The position numbers were made by a program, and so were the translations under genes. A model generated the notes under the pieces. That model saw nothing but the letters and a program-made list of their open reading frames with translations. It searched no databases and was not told the origin of the DNA. From Littorina saxatilis (lineage: Eukaryota > Mollusca > Gastropoda > Littorinimorpha > Littorinidae), in the NCBI RefSeq assembly GCF_037325665.1, contig NC_090260.1:47646050-47710049 (forward strand): DNA of 64,000 nt, given 5' to 3'. This document shows positions 1-11,529 of the stretch, piece after piece (within the stretch, counting starts at the first letter, position 1; every line of letters starts with the position of its first letter).

Positions 1-5
1 TGACC

Positions 6-1686
6 TTGAAAACCTGTGACCTTGACCCTCTTCCCACACAACTCTACTCTGACTGTCTTCCTGAACTCCTCCCTTCTATTCTCAAAATCATCAACACTTC
101 TCTGCAAACAGGCACTGTCCCCAACTCCTTTAAGACTGCTATTGTCAAACCTCTACTGAAGAAACCATCGCTTGACCCAAACACCCTCAGCAACTACCGC
201 CCTGTCTCAAACCTTTCCTTCATCTCCAAACTCCTTGAAAGAGTCGTCCTGAAACAACTCAACTCTCACCTTCTTTGCAACAATCTTCTCTCTCCGCTTC
301 AATCTGCCTATCGTCCTCACCACTCCACCGAAACTGCCCTTCTCAAAATCACTAATGATCTCCTCCTTGCCACTGACCAAGCTGAAATCTCTGCCGTCGC
401 TCTACTTGATCTATCAGCGGCCTTTGACACAGTCGACCACAACATCCTCCTTCAACGCCTTCAGCACACCTTTGGTATCCATAGCACAGCTCTTTCTTGG
501 TTCTCTTCTTATCTTACCGACCGCTACCAGACTGTTTCGATTGACAAACTGAACTCTGACCCCATCAGACTTGAGTGCGGAGTCCCTCAGGGCTCAGTCC
601 TTGGGCCTGTACTATTTACTCTCTACACTCAACCTCTTGACCACATCCTTGACCGACACAACGTTCTCCACCACTCTTTTGCCGATGACTCTCAACTTCA
701 CAACAGCTCTTCCCCTGACCAGTCTGAATCTCTTCTTTCCTCTATCTCTGACACTATCACTGACGTGCAGAATTGGATGACAGAAAACAAACTTCAGCTC
801 AATAGCAACAAAACTGAAGCTATCCTAATAGGCACTACATCCAAACTCTCCAAAGCCACCTCCGACTCTCTTCAACTCTCTGACTCTTCTGTCCCTCTGT
901 CTTCTGCTGTCAAAAACCTCGGAGTCACTCTAGACAACACCCTTTCCATGAAACAACACATCTCTTCTGTCTCTCGCACCTGCTACTTCCAACTCCGCCG
1001 CATCGCCACTATCCGCAAGTACCTCACCACAGATGCTACCGCCAAACTGGTCACTTCCACCATTCTCTCACGCCGTCTTGACTATTGTAACTCTCTCCTG
1101 GCGGGTCTTCCCTCTTCTTCTATCTCTCGTCTCCAACGCATTCAAAATAGCTCTGCCCGTCTTGTCTTACGAAAGAAAAAGAGAGATCACATCACCCCCC
1201 TCCTAAATCAGCTCCACTGGTTGCCCGTTCCTGCCCGTATCACCTACAAAATCAACACTCTCACCTACAAATGCCTCCATGGTCTCGCCCCTGCCTATCT
1301 CTCCGACTCTCTCTCTCTCTATGTCCCTTCACGAGCACTCAGATCATCTGCTGACTCCCTCAAGCTCAACATCCCCCACACCAAACTCAAAACAGCAGGT
1401 CAACGCTCATTTTCTTTCCAAGCACCTAGCCAATGGAACACACTACCTCTCCCCCTCCGTCAACAACAGTCCCTCGAATCATTCAAATCTGCACTCAAGA
1501 CATTCCTTTTTTCCAAATAATCCATGCATTCTACGCTGCCCACCCCATCCCACCCTGAATAACTGTACATGTTTTAATGGTTGATGGTGTGTGTGTGCTA
1601 GTGACTTTAAGTCTCCGTGTGTGTGAATGAGTGTATGTGCGCCTTGAGTCGCCTGTTGGTGAGATATGTGCGCGTTATAAATATTC

Positions 1687-1689
<3 letters not shown>
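6..1689 (+). mobile_element. 5'-truncated LINE, L2/CR1-like reverse transcriptase and 3' UTR
   Basis: An open frame at 6-1520 encodes about 500 residues of a non-LTR reverse transcriptase. It contains the YRPVSNL finger block, AAFDTVDH (motif A), GVPQGSVLGP (motif B) and FADDSQL, in which the usual YADD/FADD catalytic box is retained, then the thumb region. The endonuclease half is missing because the copy starts at or before the window edge. The 3' UTR ends in a short 'cgcgttataaatatt' stretch followed by an ATT tract, which resembles L2/CR1-type 3' ends. The enzyme would copy its RNA into a nicked genomic target. The clade is judged from motif wording only; membership of the wider jockey/CR1/L2/Rex1 group is safer than the exact clade. 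Confidence 0.8.
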
Positions 1690-1728
<39 letters not shown>

Positions 1729-1745
1729 TATTATTATTATATTAC
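1690..1745 (+). repeat. (ATT)n microsatellite tail of the LINE
   Basis: An uninterrupted TAT/ATT run follows directly on the 3' UTR of the first LINE. It is probably the LINE's 3' tail. The next LINE begins at its downstream edge, so the tail may have served as a target. Confidence 0.85.
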
Positions 1746-3242
1746 TTACTTCTGTTTGTATGAAAGTCTTTGAGAGAGTTGTTTTGTTCAAATTGAGTGA
1801 TTGTGTGAAAGATTTTATTGATCCATGTCAGTTTGCATACAGGAAAAACAGGAGTGTTGATGATGCTGTGTTGAATGTTTTAAACAAGATCTACTCTCAT
1901 TTAGAAAAGCCTGGCTCTTATATTCGCTTGATGTTCTTTGATTTTTCCAGCGCTTTTAATACTATACAGCCTCATTTAATGGCGGAGAAGCTTTTTAGCA
2001 TGAATGTCCCAGCAGCCACCATCCTCTGGGTTATGGACTACCTGACAAACAGGCCACAGTATGTTAGGGTGGGGGGGCAATCAGTTTCAGACACAATCTG
2101 CACAAACACAGGGGCACCACAAGGCACAGTACTCTCACCTTTTCTTTTTTCTCTCTACACAGCAGATTTCAGAAGTTCTAGTGACTCCTGCCCCATAACC
2201 AAGTTTGCTGACGACACTGGACTGACCGGACTGCTGACTGTTGACGACGACTCTGACTACAGGCAGGAGGTAGATAGGTTTGTGGGGTGGTGTGAAAACA
2301 ACTATTTAGAGCTTAATGTGGGGAAGACAAAGGAAATGATAATGGACAACAGGAGGGGGGAACATGTACACAGGGAGATAGTGATCAAGGGGGAGGTCGT
2401 AGAGAAGGTAGAGCAGTATAAGTATTTGGGGGTGATTATAGACAATAAGTTGACATGGAAACCAAACTCTGATGTCCTTGTGAAGAAACTCCACTCTCGC
2501 CTGTACTTTTTGAGAAAACTCAGGTCTTTTAACATCAGACAAGAAATCCTTCAGATGTTTTACACTTCAACGTGCAATAGTGTGTTGTACTTTGGCTCCG
2601 TGTGTTGGGGTGGCAACATCAACAAGCAAGACAGGGATAGATTAGATAAATTCATCAGGAAAGCAAGTGGGGTGGTTGGGAGGAAGCAGGACAATTTCAC
2701 ATCAACACATGAACGACGACTGACTGACAAGTTACAGAAGATTTTGGCTGACGACTCGCACCCACTCAGACAGGAATTTGACAGTAGACGGACAGACAGG
2801 AGCAACAGATTCAGACAACCAACCGCAAGATCCACACGCTACAGAAATTCGTTCATTCCATCTGCAATTCACATCTTCAATTCTCAGGTGGGGCGGTAGA
2901 TGCTGGTGTTGTCGCTCTGATGCACGGGGTCAGTGTTCTGTATTGTTTCAGTATTGTTGATTTTGTTTTGCATTCTACTCTCTTAATCTTAGACAATATG
3001 TGATAACCGGCAAGGTGCTGACTTTCTTTTGTGCATTGTTGATGGTGAATGCATGTTAATTTATTTTTAATATACTTTCTTATGTGATAACCAATGTGCT
3101 ATATTTTCTCAGGACAAAGAACAAATGTTTATCTTGAATGTTTTATGTATGTTATTATTACGGACACAAACGCTCAGCAATGTAATTTCTCTTTTAGAGA
3201 TTAATAAAGTTATTGTATTGTATTGTATTGTATTGTATTGTA
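1746..3242 (+). mobile_element. Second 5'-truncated LINE, Rex1/CR1-group-like reverse transcriptase
   Basis: An open frame running to 2899 carries a different non-LTR reverse transcriptase. It starts within the finger region (KVFERVVLFKL) and goes on through FDFSSAFNTIQ (motif A), TGAPQGTVLSPFLF (motif B), FADDTG (catalytic box) and a C-terminal region with CWGG and FIPSAIHIFN. The N-terminal endonuclease is absent, as is normal for a 5'-truncated insertion. A 3' UTR of about 340 bases contains 'attaataaag' and ends in a TATTG repeat (about 3202-3242). The wording resembles fish Rex1/Babar-type elements, but the clade is uncertain. It lies head-to-tail behind the first LINE. Confidence 0.75.
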
Positions 3243-3286
3243 TATTCTGCTACATCTTGACCTGTCCTTGATGTCCGAAGAAATAA

Positions 3287-4130
3287 CAAGTCGCGTAAGG
3301 CGAAAATACAACATTTAGTCGAGTAGCTGTCGAACTCACAGAATGAAACTGAACGCAATGCAATTTTTCAGCAAGACTCGTAGCATCGTCAGTCCACCGC
3401 TCATGGCAAAGGCAGTGAAATTGACAAGAAGAGCGGGGTAGTAGTTGCGCTGAGAAGGATAGCACGCTTTTCTGTACCTCTCTTCGTTTTAACTTTCTGA
3501 GCGTGTTTTTAATCCAAACATATCATATCTATGTTTTTGGAATCAGGAACCGACAAAGAATAAGATGAAAGTGTTTTTAAATTGATTTCGAAAATTTAAT
3601 TTTGATAATAATTTTTATATTTTTAATTTTCAGAGCTTGTTTTTAATCCAAATATAACATATTTATATGTTTTTTGAATCAGAAAATGATGGAGAATAAG
3701 ATGAACGTAAATTTGGATCGTTTTATAATTTTTTTAATTTTTTTTTTTACAATTTTCAGATTTTTAATGACCAAGGTCATTAATTTATTTTTAAGCCACC
3801 AAGCTGAAATGCAATACCGAAGTCCGGGCTTTGTCGAAGATTATTTGACCAAAATTTCAACCAATTTGGTTGAAAAATGAGAGCGTGACAGTGTCGCCTC
3901 AACTTTCACGAAAAACCGGATGACGTCATCAAAGACATTTATCAAAAAAATGAAAAAAAAACGTCTGGGGATATCATACCCAGAAACTCTCATGTCAAGT
4001 TTCATAAAGATCAGTCCAGTAGTTTCGTCTGAATCGCTCTACTCACACACGCACGCACATACACCACGACCCTCGTCTCGATTCCCCCTCTATGTTAAAA
4101 CATTTAGTCAAAACTTGACTAAATGTAAAA
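3287..4130 (+). mobile_element. Non-autonomous element with a 3' hairpin, Helitron/Helentron-like (copy 1)
   Basis: This copy starts with caagtcgcgtaaggcg and ends just after a 12-bp-stem hairpin of the form acatttagtcaa...cttgactaaatgt. The same arm sequence lies near the 5' end (about 3312). It codes for nothing recognisable and is AT-rich. A second copy at 44458-45330 has the same termini, and a paralogous empty site near 23945-23975 confirms the ends. No target-site duplication longer than an A-run is visible. The hairpin at the 3' end plus a matching 5' subterminal arm recalls Helentron-type non-autonomous elements, though a MITE with degenerate ends is possible. Confidence 0.6.
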
Positions 4131-4744
4131 ATGACGAGAACTTCATGGGTCCTTATACGTAATTAATGTCTATTTGACTTATATTATTATTATTAACGAA
4201 GAAGTTTCTCGTCAACAGCAAAGTGGCTGCCCACCTTTACGCACAATCGTTCTGGTAGTAACAACTTTGGGTTCATAGTTACCCCCTTTCCCCATCCACC
4301 GTCTCCACCACATCTAGTGAGCGGGACGTTATACTCGTTAGACTACTACTGTATTATTATTATCATTATAACGTCCGACTTGATATAACGTCCATGGCTT
4401 TCCAAGTAGAGTCATAATAGTGCTTTAAGAGTGCAGTATCACTTTTCTCAATTTGTCGGTTCACTGCACTTAATGTTTACCTTTACAATTTAGCCTGAGC
4501 GACCTACTCAGCCTGTCGACAACGCCCAATTGAAAGTGACGCTCAGCCTCCTCGTCGAGGGCAGTTGTAGTCTGTATTCTACGGACAAAAAAACAAACAA
4601 ACGTCGTAGTCTGTTCTCATCCTCTCGACCTTCTCCTAGTCCTACCGTCATTTCAATAATCGAGTTTTTTGTATATGCGTGATTGAAGGACAGAAGTAGA
4701 CAGATCCATTCGCACGCGCTCGCGCAGGAGTAACCATGTATGCT
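4131..4744. other. Unassigned spacer
   Basis: No gene is seen. The stretch has short ATT runs and a few 'ataacgtcc' motifs in both orientations (around 4328, 4367 and 4385), which belong with the motif cluster at 5160-5345. Confidence 0.5.
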
Positions 4745-5000
4745 CGATATGAAACTTTTTAAAACTATTTTTTTTAGTTAAAAACAAAGACAGGAACTCA
4801 CAACACGAATGAAATGGAACATTTTTCTTTTAATTAAAAACCTAGAACACTGAGGAACCTAAGTAAGGAACTCACAAAGCGAAATGAAATGAAACATTTT
4901 TCATTACTGACTAAAAACATAGAACAGGAACTCACAAAACGAAATGAAATAAAACATTTTTCTTTTGATTAAAAACCTCGAACAGGAACTCACAAAACGC
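4745..5000. repeat. Diverged ~60-70-bp tandem repeat, about four copies
   Basis: The unit 'aggaactcacaaaacgaaat' followed by a gaaacatttttc...aaaaacctagaac segment recurs about four times with substitutions and small indels. No coding role is evident. Confidence 0.7.
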
Positions 5001-5159
5001 ATGCAACAAAAATGATTATGCCTTGAACCTAGTTTTCCTTGGGTCTCTAACAACGGGAAAACGGAAAAACTTGAATACCTTTATCACACAAAACTTGTGA
5101 CACGTGTAGGGTAAATGAACATGCCTTGACAGTCGTTCACCATGCAAACTGCTGCATAT

Positions 5160-5347
5160 GAGGATTGATATGACGTTATAACCGACATGGATGAGTGACG
5201 TTATAACTGGGTGATGTTATATCCGGTGACGTTATATCCGAGGTTAAAATAGTCTTGGAAAGAAGGAATTGAGCCGGGACCGGTGTTTGGGTGACGATAT
5301 AACGGGGTGACGTTATATCCGGCGACGTTATAAACGAAGTAGACTGT
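5160..5347. repeat. Cluster of tgacgttata motifs
   Basis: The short word tgacgttat, with following atccg/aaccg, occurs about seven times in roughly 180 bases, with weaker copies near 4330-4390. It looks like a degraded short-period repeat. The word contains a CRE half-site (TGACG), but no gene lies close enough downstream to support a regulatory call. Confidence 0.5.
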
Positions 5348-5652
5348 ACCTACTGGAAGATTACCAGTTTCCAGTATGTTAAAATAGGCTTAACCTATCT
5401 ACTGCTGGACTTACATCAGAACACTAACAGATTAAACTATACATGAATCGCGAGACAAGCGGCAAGAGAAGAGATTTTTGGAAAAAATACAGGTGAATGA
5501 GCAAGAAGGCAGAAAAAGGAAAAGAAATCATGAAGAAAAAGAGAGCATGACAGGAAAGAGGAACCAAAAATCTACCTAACAGCAAACTAGAAAGCTCCTG
5601 CGGTTCCAAAAACAGAAGGGGCCTTTAATTTCATAACCGCAGTGCCCCACTG
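5348..5652 (-). mobile_element. Partial copy of hairpin-headed SINE (SINE-H)
   Basis: This matches the full copy at 26540-27021 from 'cctactggaagattacc' to the terminal hairpin ccgcagtgccccactgcgg. In minus orientation it keeps the 5' head and body but lacks the 3' tail. It lies just downstream of zinc-finger gene A. Confidence 0.75.
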
Positions 5653-5659
5653 CGGGACC

Positions 5660-5948
5660 CAGAATAGATTAAAAAGAAAATTAAAAATGGAGATGCATAC
5701 TTTGTGAAGGCAGTATTAGGAGTAATAAACATGCATGTAGAAAAACACTTGGAGTCAAACTCCCTTTCTGAGTAAATTTCTTTGAACAACGAGGACAGCC
5801 ATGTGGTTTTTCTCCTGTATGTGTCAACATGTGGGTCTTCAAATACCCTTTCTAAGCAAATTTCACTTTGCAAAGGACAGGCATGTGGCCTTTCTCCTGT
5901 ATGTGTCAACATGTGGAACTTCAAATCCTTTTTCCAAGCAAATTTCTT
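5660..5948 (-). pseudogene. Decayed zinc-finger tail of gene A
   Basis: Reading on past the stop of gene A, at least three more C2H2 finger units (HMLTHTGE...HACP pattern) can be followed. The frame is left at a TCA-to-TAA change in CSKKF and again by a 2-base loss where 'cctcattgc' has become 'cctttgc'. A short stretch at about 5665-5750 recurs at 39515-39600 beyond gene D, so it belonged to the ancestral 3' end. These fingers once extended the DNA-binding array; in this copy they are read-through relics. Confidence 0.75.
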
Positions 5949-8225
5949 TTAACAACGCGGACAGGCATGTGCCTTTTCTCCTGTATGTGTCAACATGTGG
6001 GTCTTGAAATCCTCTTTCCGAGCAAATTTCTTTGAACAGCGAGGACAGGCATGTGGCTTTTCTCCTCTATGTGTCAACATGTGAGTCTTCAAATGCTCTT
6101 TCTGCACAAATTTCACTGTGCAAGAAGGACAGGCGAGTGGCTTTTCTCTTGTATGTGTCAACATGTGAGTCTTCAAACTCCATTTCCAAGCAAATTTCAT
6201 TGTACAATGAGGGCAGGCATGTGGCTTTTCTCCTGTATGTGTCAACATGTGGTAGTTCAAACTCCCTTTCTGAGTAAATTTCTTTGAACAACGAGGACAG
6301 GCATGTGGCTTTTCTCCTGTATGTGTCAACATGTGGGTCTTCAAATGCCCTTTCTGAGCAAATTTCTTTGAACAATGAGGACAGGCATGTGGCTTTTCTC
6401 CTGTATGTGTGAACATGTGGGTCTTTAAACTCCTTTTCGAAGCAAATTTCATTGTACAATGAGGGCAGGCATGTGGCTTTTCTCCTGTATGTGTCAACAT
6501 GTGGGTCTTTAAATGCCCTCTGAAAGCAAATTCCTTTGAACAATGAGGACAGGCGTGTGGCTTTTCTCCTGTATGTGTCAACATGTGGGTCTTCAAATCC
6601 TCTTTCTGAGCAAATTTCACTTTGTAATGAGGACAGGCATGTGGCTGTTCAGGTGTATTTGTTAACATGTGTTTGTTTACACCCCCCTTTTGACCAAATA
6701 TTGTACATTTAAGGCAGGCATGTGGTCTTTCTCTTGTCAACATGTGATTGTTTACTTGACGCTTTGAATCATGTGTAACTGCACTCATGGAACAGACATA
6801 TTGTCGTTTCTTACTGTATGGGAGTGCACATCTTGTCAAATTGTTCTTCAAACCAGGAGATTCATCTTTACCACTCGGAGATCCATCTAAAACAATATGT
6901 TTTTCATTCACTAACATTCTGCTAAAGATAGGTGTTCTGATTATTGTTCCTTTTTCCTTTGTCCTATGACTTGTCTCTTTGTCCAGTGATGTCTTTGTCT
7001 TACTTGCAGTGACCACAGATTCTGTAGCTGAACATTTCTCCACCACAACAGCCTTGACTCTTGCAGTCTCACATGTGAAGGTGTCAGAGGATTTCAAGTC
7101 ACTGTGTTGCACACTCTCAACGTGTTGTGTGGGTTCTACTGGCTCTTGTTTCACTTCCACTTGACAGTAACAGCCTGCAGACAGAGGACAAAATGCTGCT
7201 TGCGTTACACAGTCACGTGCAATGTCTGGTTTCCTGTCCTCTTCAACTTCCACACCACCACAAACAAAACTCTCACCATGCGCATACACACTTGTTGCAG
7301 GGATGTCTTCAGCCGCTGAAATGCTGGTCTCAGTCACAGCTGGGAATGCCTCAGTGTTGAAGTCCTGCCCCGCATTGCATGTACACTCCTCTTTGCACTT
7401 GTCGGAGACCTCCATCACTGGCCTTGCTCCACCCTCCCCCACACCGTCTTTTTCACGCTTGATATCATTTGAACATGTACCCCAATCTTTTTCTGAAAAT
7501 GAAGCTGTGTCTGCAATGGTTCCAAAATCAATTGGGATTTCTGCTGCCCCTTGTTTCTGCCCCTCTTGTTTCAATCTAACAACGTCGCTGTAAGCACTGG
7601 ATGATGTTGGTATTTCAGCTGCCTCTTGTTTCAGTCTAACAACGTCGCTTTGAGCACTGGATGATGTTGGTATTTCAGTTGCCTCTTGTTTCAGTCTAAC
7701 AATGTTGCTGTCAGCACTGGACAATGTTGGTATTTCAGGTGCCTCTTGTTTCAATCTAACAGCGTCGCTGTGAGCACTGGATGATGTTGGTATTTCAGCT
7801 GCCTCTTGTTTTAGTCTAACAATGTCGCTGTGAGCACTGGTCAATGTTGGTATTTCAGCTGCCTCTTGTTTCAGCCAAACAACGTTGCTGTCAGCACTGG
7901 ACGATGTTGGTATTTCTGATGTACGCTCCATCTGCACGTTGACTGTTTTGTCTCTCTTGAAATCTTCACCTGCTGGTGCTGTAACAGAAAATTCAAAAAT
8001 CGTGTGTAAGTCTCGTGATGAAAATGTTTACATACCTTTTCTGAAGGTATGTAAGACAGCATTCCTGAAAGATAGAAATTCACAACTCCCAAAGACAGAA
8101 AGATTCTCTTCCTGAAAGAAAAGAAGAGACGTTAAGGAAAGACAGAAAAAGATGTCACTTAAAGGCACACAACTTCTCAGGAAAACAGTTCGGCTCACCA
8201 TCTCAGACTTTGCCGGTCTTTGCAT
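5949..8225 (-). CDS. C2H2 zinc-finger protein A with SUMO-motif tandem repeat
   Basis: A nuclear DNA-binding protein of poly-C2H2 type. The main exon (7978-5949) encodes six 20-residue repeats EIPTSSSA.SDVVRLKQEAA, a linker with more LKQE-like sites (IKRE, VKQE), and a finger array with CPHC-X12-HMLTH spacing and TGEKPHAC linkers. Seven fingers are intact; the first two each lack one zinc ligand. No KRAB, SCAN or BTB domain is seen. Two upstream exons fit by splice sites and keep the frame: 8225-8199 (MQRPAKSEM, donor gtgagc) and 8111-8036 (donor gtatgt), joined to the acceptor at 7979-7980. Otherwise translation would begin at the ATG at 7931. LKQE fits the SUMO consensus (hydrophobic-K-x-E), which in zinc-finger proteins often recruits repressors; that role is inferred. 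The target DNA is unknown. Paralogues are at 21-22 kb and 41-43 kb. Confidence 0.85.
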
Positions 8226-8386
8226 GGAATACGACCATCTGTCCACTTGGTCACATACCAGAAATGAACAGCGTGGATAATCCCTGTGATGAATCAAATT
8301 AAACGTCGTAAATGCAACCACTGGCTTCTCAAGAAATCATTTTATTCAGACCCTTCAAAAATCTAAGAAAATCAGGTTTCCACTGT
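8226..8386. other. 5' flank of zinc-finger gene A
   Basis: This is paralogous to flanks near 22010-22090 and 43135-43296. It probably holds the 5' UTR or promoter of the exon at 8225. No TATA box can be defended. Confidence 0.4.
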
Positions 8387-8597
8387 TTGTTTGTTTGCTT
8401 GCTTCATGTCTCACCCAGTCACATTATTCTGACACCGGACCAACCAGTCCTAGCACTAACCCCATAATGCCAGACGCCAGGCGGAGCAGCCACTAGATTG
8501 CCAATTTTAAAGTCTTAGGTATGACCCTGCCGGGGTTCGAACCCATGACCTCCCGATCACGGGGCGGACGCCTTACCACTAGGCCAACCGTGCCGGT
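8387..8597 (-). mobile_element. tRNA-derived SINE (SINE-1, short form)
   Basis: In minus orientation it has a tRNA-like head with box A-like TGGCCTAGTGGTAAGGC and box B-like GGTTCGAACCC, a body, and a (CAAA)n tail. It is flanked by a 12-bp target duplication, ggtttccactgt. It lacks part of the 3' domain seen in the 39-kb copy. The same insertion at the same site occurs beside gene D (43297-43487), and the site is empty beside gene B. Confidence 0.9.
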
Positions 8598-9079
8598 GGT
8601 TTCCACTGTACAGCAATTTCAACTGACCAGGCACGGCTGTTCACGGTACACCCAGTTAGTTCCCTGCTGTGTGGAATCTGAGCAGCGCTTATCAGGTCAA
8701 GACACCGCTCTGGCATTGGCGGGTTATAAATAAAGACAGCTGCTACCTTTCCTCTAGGCCGCAGGCAGTGCTAAGCGATAGTGGCTCAGTTTAAGGTTAG
8801 TTTTTGTTTTTGTAATATTACTCACAAGCTTTTGCAAAATGAACTTTGCTTATACCACAGACTTATTGCAAAGACAATGGCATTTATAATAAGTGTAAAC
8901 ACGACATGGTTTGGTCAACTGAACTCTATCTATCAGTGCTGGGAAGTACTAGGTACAGACAGCCTCTGCTACCATTTCAGCTGACAAAGACACATTTTCA
9001 ACCGACTTTAAACATGCATAGCAAATTACCCTACTCATCAATCTTGCTTAAATTTGGAAGACTGTAAGATAAACATGTA

Positions 9080-9432
9080 AGCTTTTACTTACAGGTTGCC
9101 ATTATCACTGCGAAGACCTTTCTTGCTTTTTACATGGTAAACACGAACATCACTTGAAATCAGTCAACAGGCACATGCATGAGGGTTCACGTACAATGCT
9201 AGTAGCATGCAGTCAACAAAAAGGGCTACAAAGAAGGTCGATTATGAAGAGCAAGTAACTCCCTGTTAATGCATGATTAGTAACATAATAATTTTTAATA
9301 TTAATTGTATTAGCTAAAATAGTCATAATCGTGCTAAGAAGTGACTCACTGACCTCAGACAAGGTTATTCCAAGACAAAAACACGTTTGCACTGCTAACA
9401 ATAATCCAAAGCAGCCACAGTCAGAATGTTAG
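9080..9432. other. Non-coding 3' part of the RAG1-NTD-like transposon
   Basis: The stretch between the transposase stop and the left terminus (8646-9432 overall) holds no gene. It is AT-rich and probably 3' UTR of the transposon. Confidence 0.5.
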
Positions 9433-10767
9433 TTATCGGTTGAGTCTCAGGGTTGGGTCCACTGAAAGGAAGTGCTCCTTTAGAAGAACAGTGAGCCTTA
9501 GGTGTTCATTCCTAATACCCCTTGTTCTACCTTTTAGAGCATTCAGTGCCGCATGGGATTGCTCGATGCCTTGTTCGCCATGCAGGGCCATGCCATGCTT
9601 AAAGCGTTTGATCCACGGAACAACATGACACTCTAACATGTGTTGTTTGGGTGTGATAGATTCGTCTGGAAATGTTTCTCTAAAGTATCTCATGTATTTT
9701 GCAATTGACTTATTGAAAGAGTTAATTTTGTCTTCTTTGATGAAAGCATCATTGGTAATTTGTGAATGCACTGTTGAATACAGTTTGTTCAGGGTTTCAA
9801 AGACTTGACTAATTTTCTCTGCTTCTTGGATGATGTTTTTATTGTCAGTGACTTCGCTACACACACTTGCTACATTGTCACACAGATCCTTGATTGTTTC
9901 TTCTTGGAAATACTTATGGGCGTGATTGCCTACAAAACTTCTACCATGATAAGCTTGTAGTGTAATTTTGTGTTTTTTGAGTACTGTGTCTAAGCTTGAT
10001 GTAACTGGTCCTGTCCTGTCTTCTAAAACACACTCTTTCTTCAACTTTTGCTGTCTTTTCTCAATGTCTTTCAGCACACCTGTTGCCTGTTTACAATATG
10101 TGCTACTACACGCACTGTCTTTTAATGTGTCTCTGATCTGTCTTTCTTCGGATCTAAGGGCTCTTCTTTCTTGGAGCTGACGTACCTAAATGCCGAATTT
10201 AGTTGATCTGTCGACTGTTTTCCTTTTTTGGGCTAGATCTTTGGCTATTGAGATGTCTAGATCATGAGACAAATCTTCTAACAATGCATGGTGTTTTTGG
10301 GTTATGCCCAAGAGAATGTAAATATGGTGGGTAGACATGAGAAAGTTCAATTGCCCAAAGTGGCTGAGAACACACATTATTAAAATGTTTCGCATTGGCT
10401 CTTTTGCCTTTACCGTCTTTTTCAAAATGAAGAAAATCACTTTTTAAAGCCACAAGTGTACGTTCCTGTGCTGGGCCCTCCCCTTTCTTTATTTTGTCTT
10501 TGGTTATAGTACACCACAGACAGGGTCTCACGCCCTGAGCTCCAGAAAGTCCGTGTGTTTTACACAGAAAGTCGTAATCACCACTCAAAAATAATCTGAT
10601 CTTTTTGCCATTCCACACAAGTGATTCAAGCTGCCTTATGTCCTGTTGTAGGTGGGAATTAGGCCCAAGCAGTCGCACAAGATTTTCAGGTGTCTTTTTC
10701 TTCAAGCAGAGCTATGACAAATGTGTTGTGTTTAGAATTAGGATGCTGCAGATTAAGTATTTGTATA
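9433..10767 (-). pseudogene. C-terminal transposase region of the RAG1-NTD-like element (broken)
   Basis: Read on the minus strand after the nested insertion, this stretch continues the gene: IQILNLQHPNSKHNTF, then GDYDFLCKTHGLSGAQG with a CLWC zinc pair, then a long helical part, HMLECHVVPWIKRFKHGMAL, and a conserved C-terminal block with EQSHAALNALKGRTRG, ending at a TAA. Three lesions are visible: a 1-base shift in the A-run near 10710, a shift near 10320, and a TAG near 10193 after RSTKFGI. The fold and catalytic residues cannot be assigned from sequence alone. Its place behind a RAG1-NTD-like segment inside one set of terminal repeats argues that it is the transposase. Confidence 0.75.
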
Positions 10768-11529
10768 CATGGTTGCCACTTTCAAATTTTGAAAAGCCTG
10801 AAAGCATTATGTGGCCTCTCCTGTGAGATAATCATAGAAAACAGAAACAAATCTGCTAATTCTCAAAGCAACAGTTTACTTTACAGAAGAGATCAAATTA
10901 AAAGTCAAAAGCTGACAAAATAGCATTAAATCTGAGGACTATCTGTTACTCGTGACACATGTGCCTGTGGTGTTTTGCTATGTAAGAGTACGAAGAACCC
11001 TCTTTTTTGTGGATGAAATCTTCTATTCTTTTGTGTTTCATCTTTATTTTTTGTGTACAGTCCCTCACCAGCAGTCATCTCGTTTCTGAGTGAGTGCAAA
11101 CTTTAATACTGATAAATGACTACAACAAAAATATTCTTGCATTGACAACCTAAACTTTTTTCCACCTCACTTAAAAAATAACTTTCAAAAGATGAAATAT
11201 GTCATTCGTGTATGCAAATGTCCATTCACACACACATTTCATCTTCTGAAGAGTGAGAGAAAAAAATCTATCCTCGAGTCAGTCTGGATTGGAGCAAAAA
11301 GGCCTACCTGTACCACCAACACAGTACCATTGCATTTGTACAGATTTTCCAACCCAGGAAAAAATGTGAAGCCGGAAATTCCGGTTTTTCAATTAAAAAA
11401 AAAAAAAAAACAAAAAAAAATTTTTTTTTTTTTTTTTTTTTTCCCGTAAATAGAAAAACCGGAATTTCCGGCTTCACATTTTTTCAAAAGCCGGAATTCC
11501 GGCTCCCAGCCGGAGGAGTGGCAACCATG
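10768..11529. mobile_element. 762-bp TIR element nested in the transposase gene
   Basis: Perfect 13-bp inverted termini, CATGGTTGCCACT, and a 6-bp target duplication, TGTATA, bound this element. Removing it with one duplication joins FKLC to IQILN in frame in the host transposase, which proves it is an insertion. It has no coding capacity and contains a 27-bp perfect foldback around an A/T tract. Confidence 0.9.
11364..11479. repeat. 27-bp perfect inverted repeat with poly(A)/poly(T) loop
   Basis: The arms 11364-11390 and 11453-11479 are exact reverse complements (cores ccggaaattccgg and ccggaatttccgg). They enclose an A-run followed by a T-run that could extend the stem. Confidence 0.9.

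Noticed and set aside
6032-6543. Frames antisense to or shifted within the zinc fingers (repeats of [16 protein letters not shown] or [11 protein letters not shown])
   Set aside because: Shadows of the repetitive [13 protein letters not shown] coding sequence in other frames; the same holds at 41403-41883 and 42148-42977.
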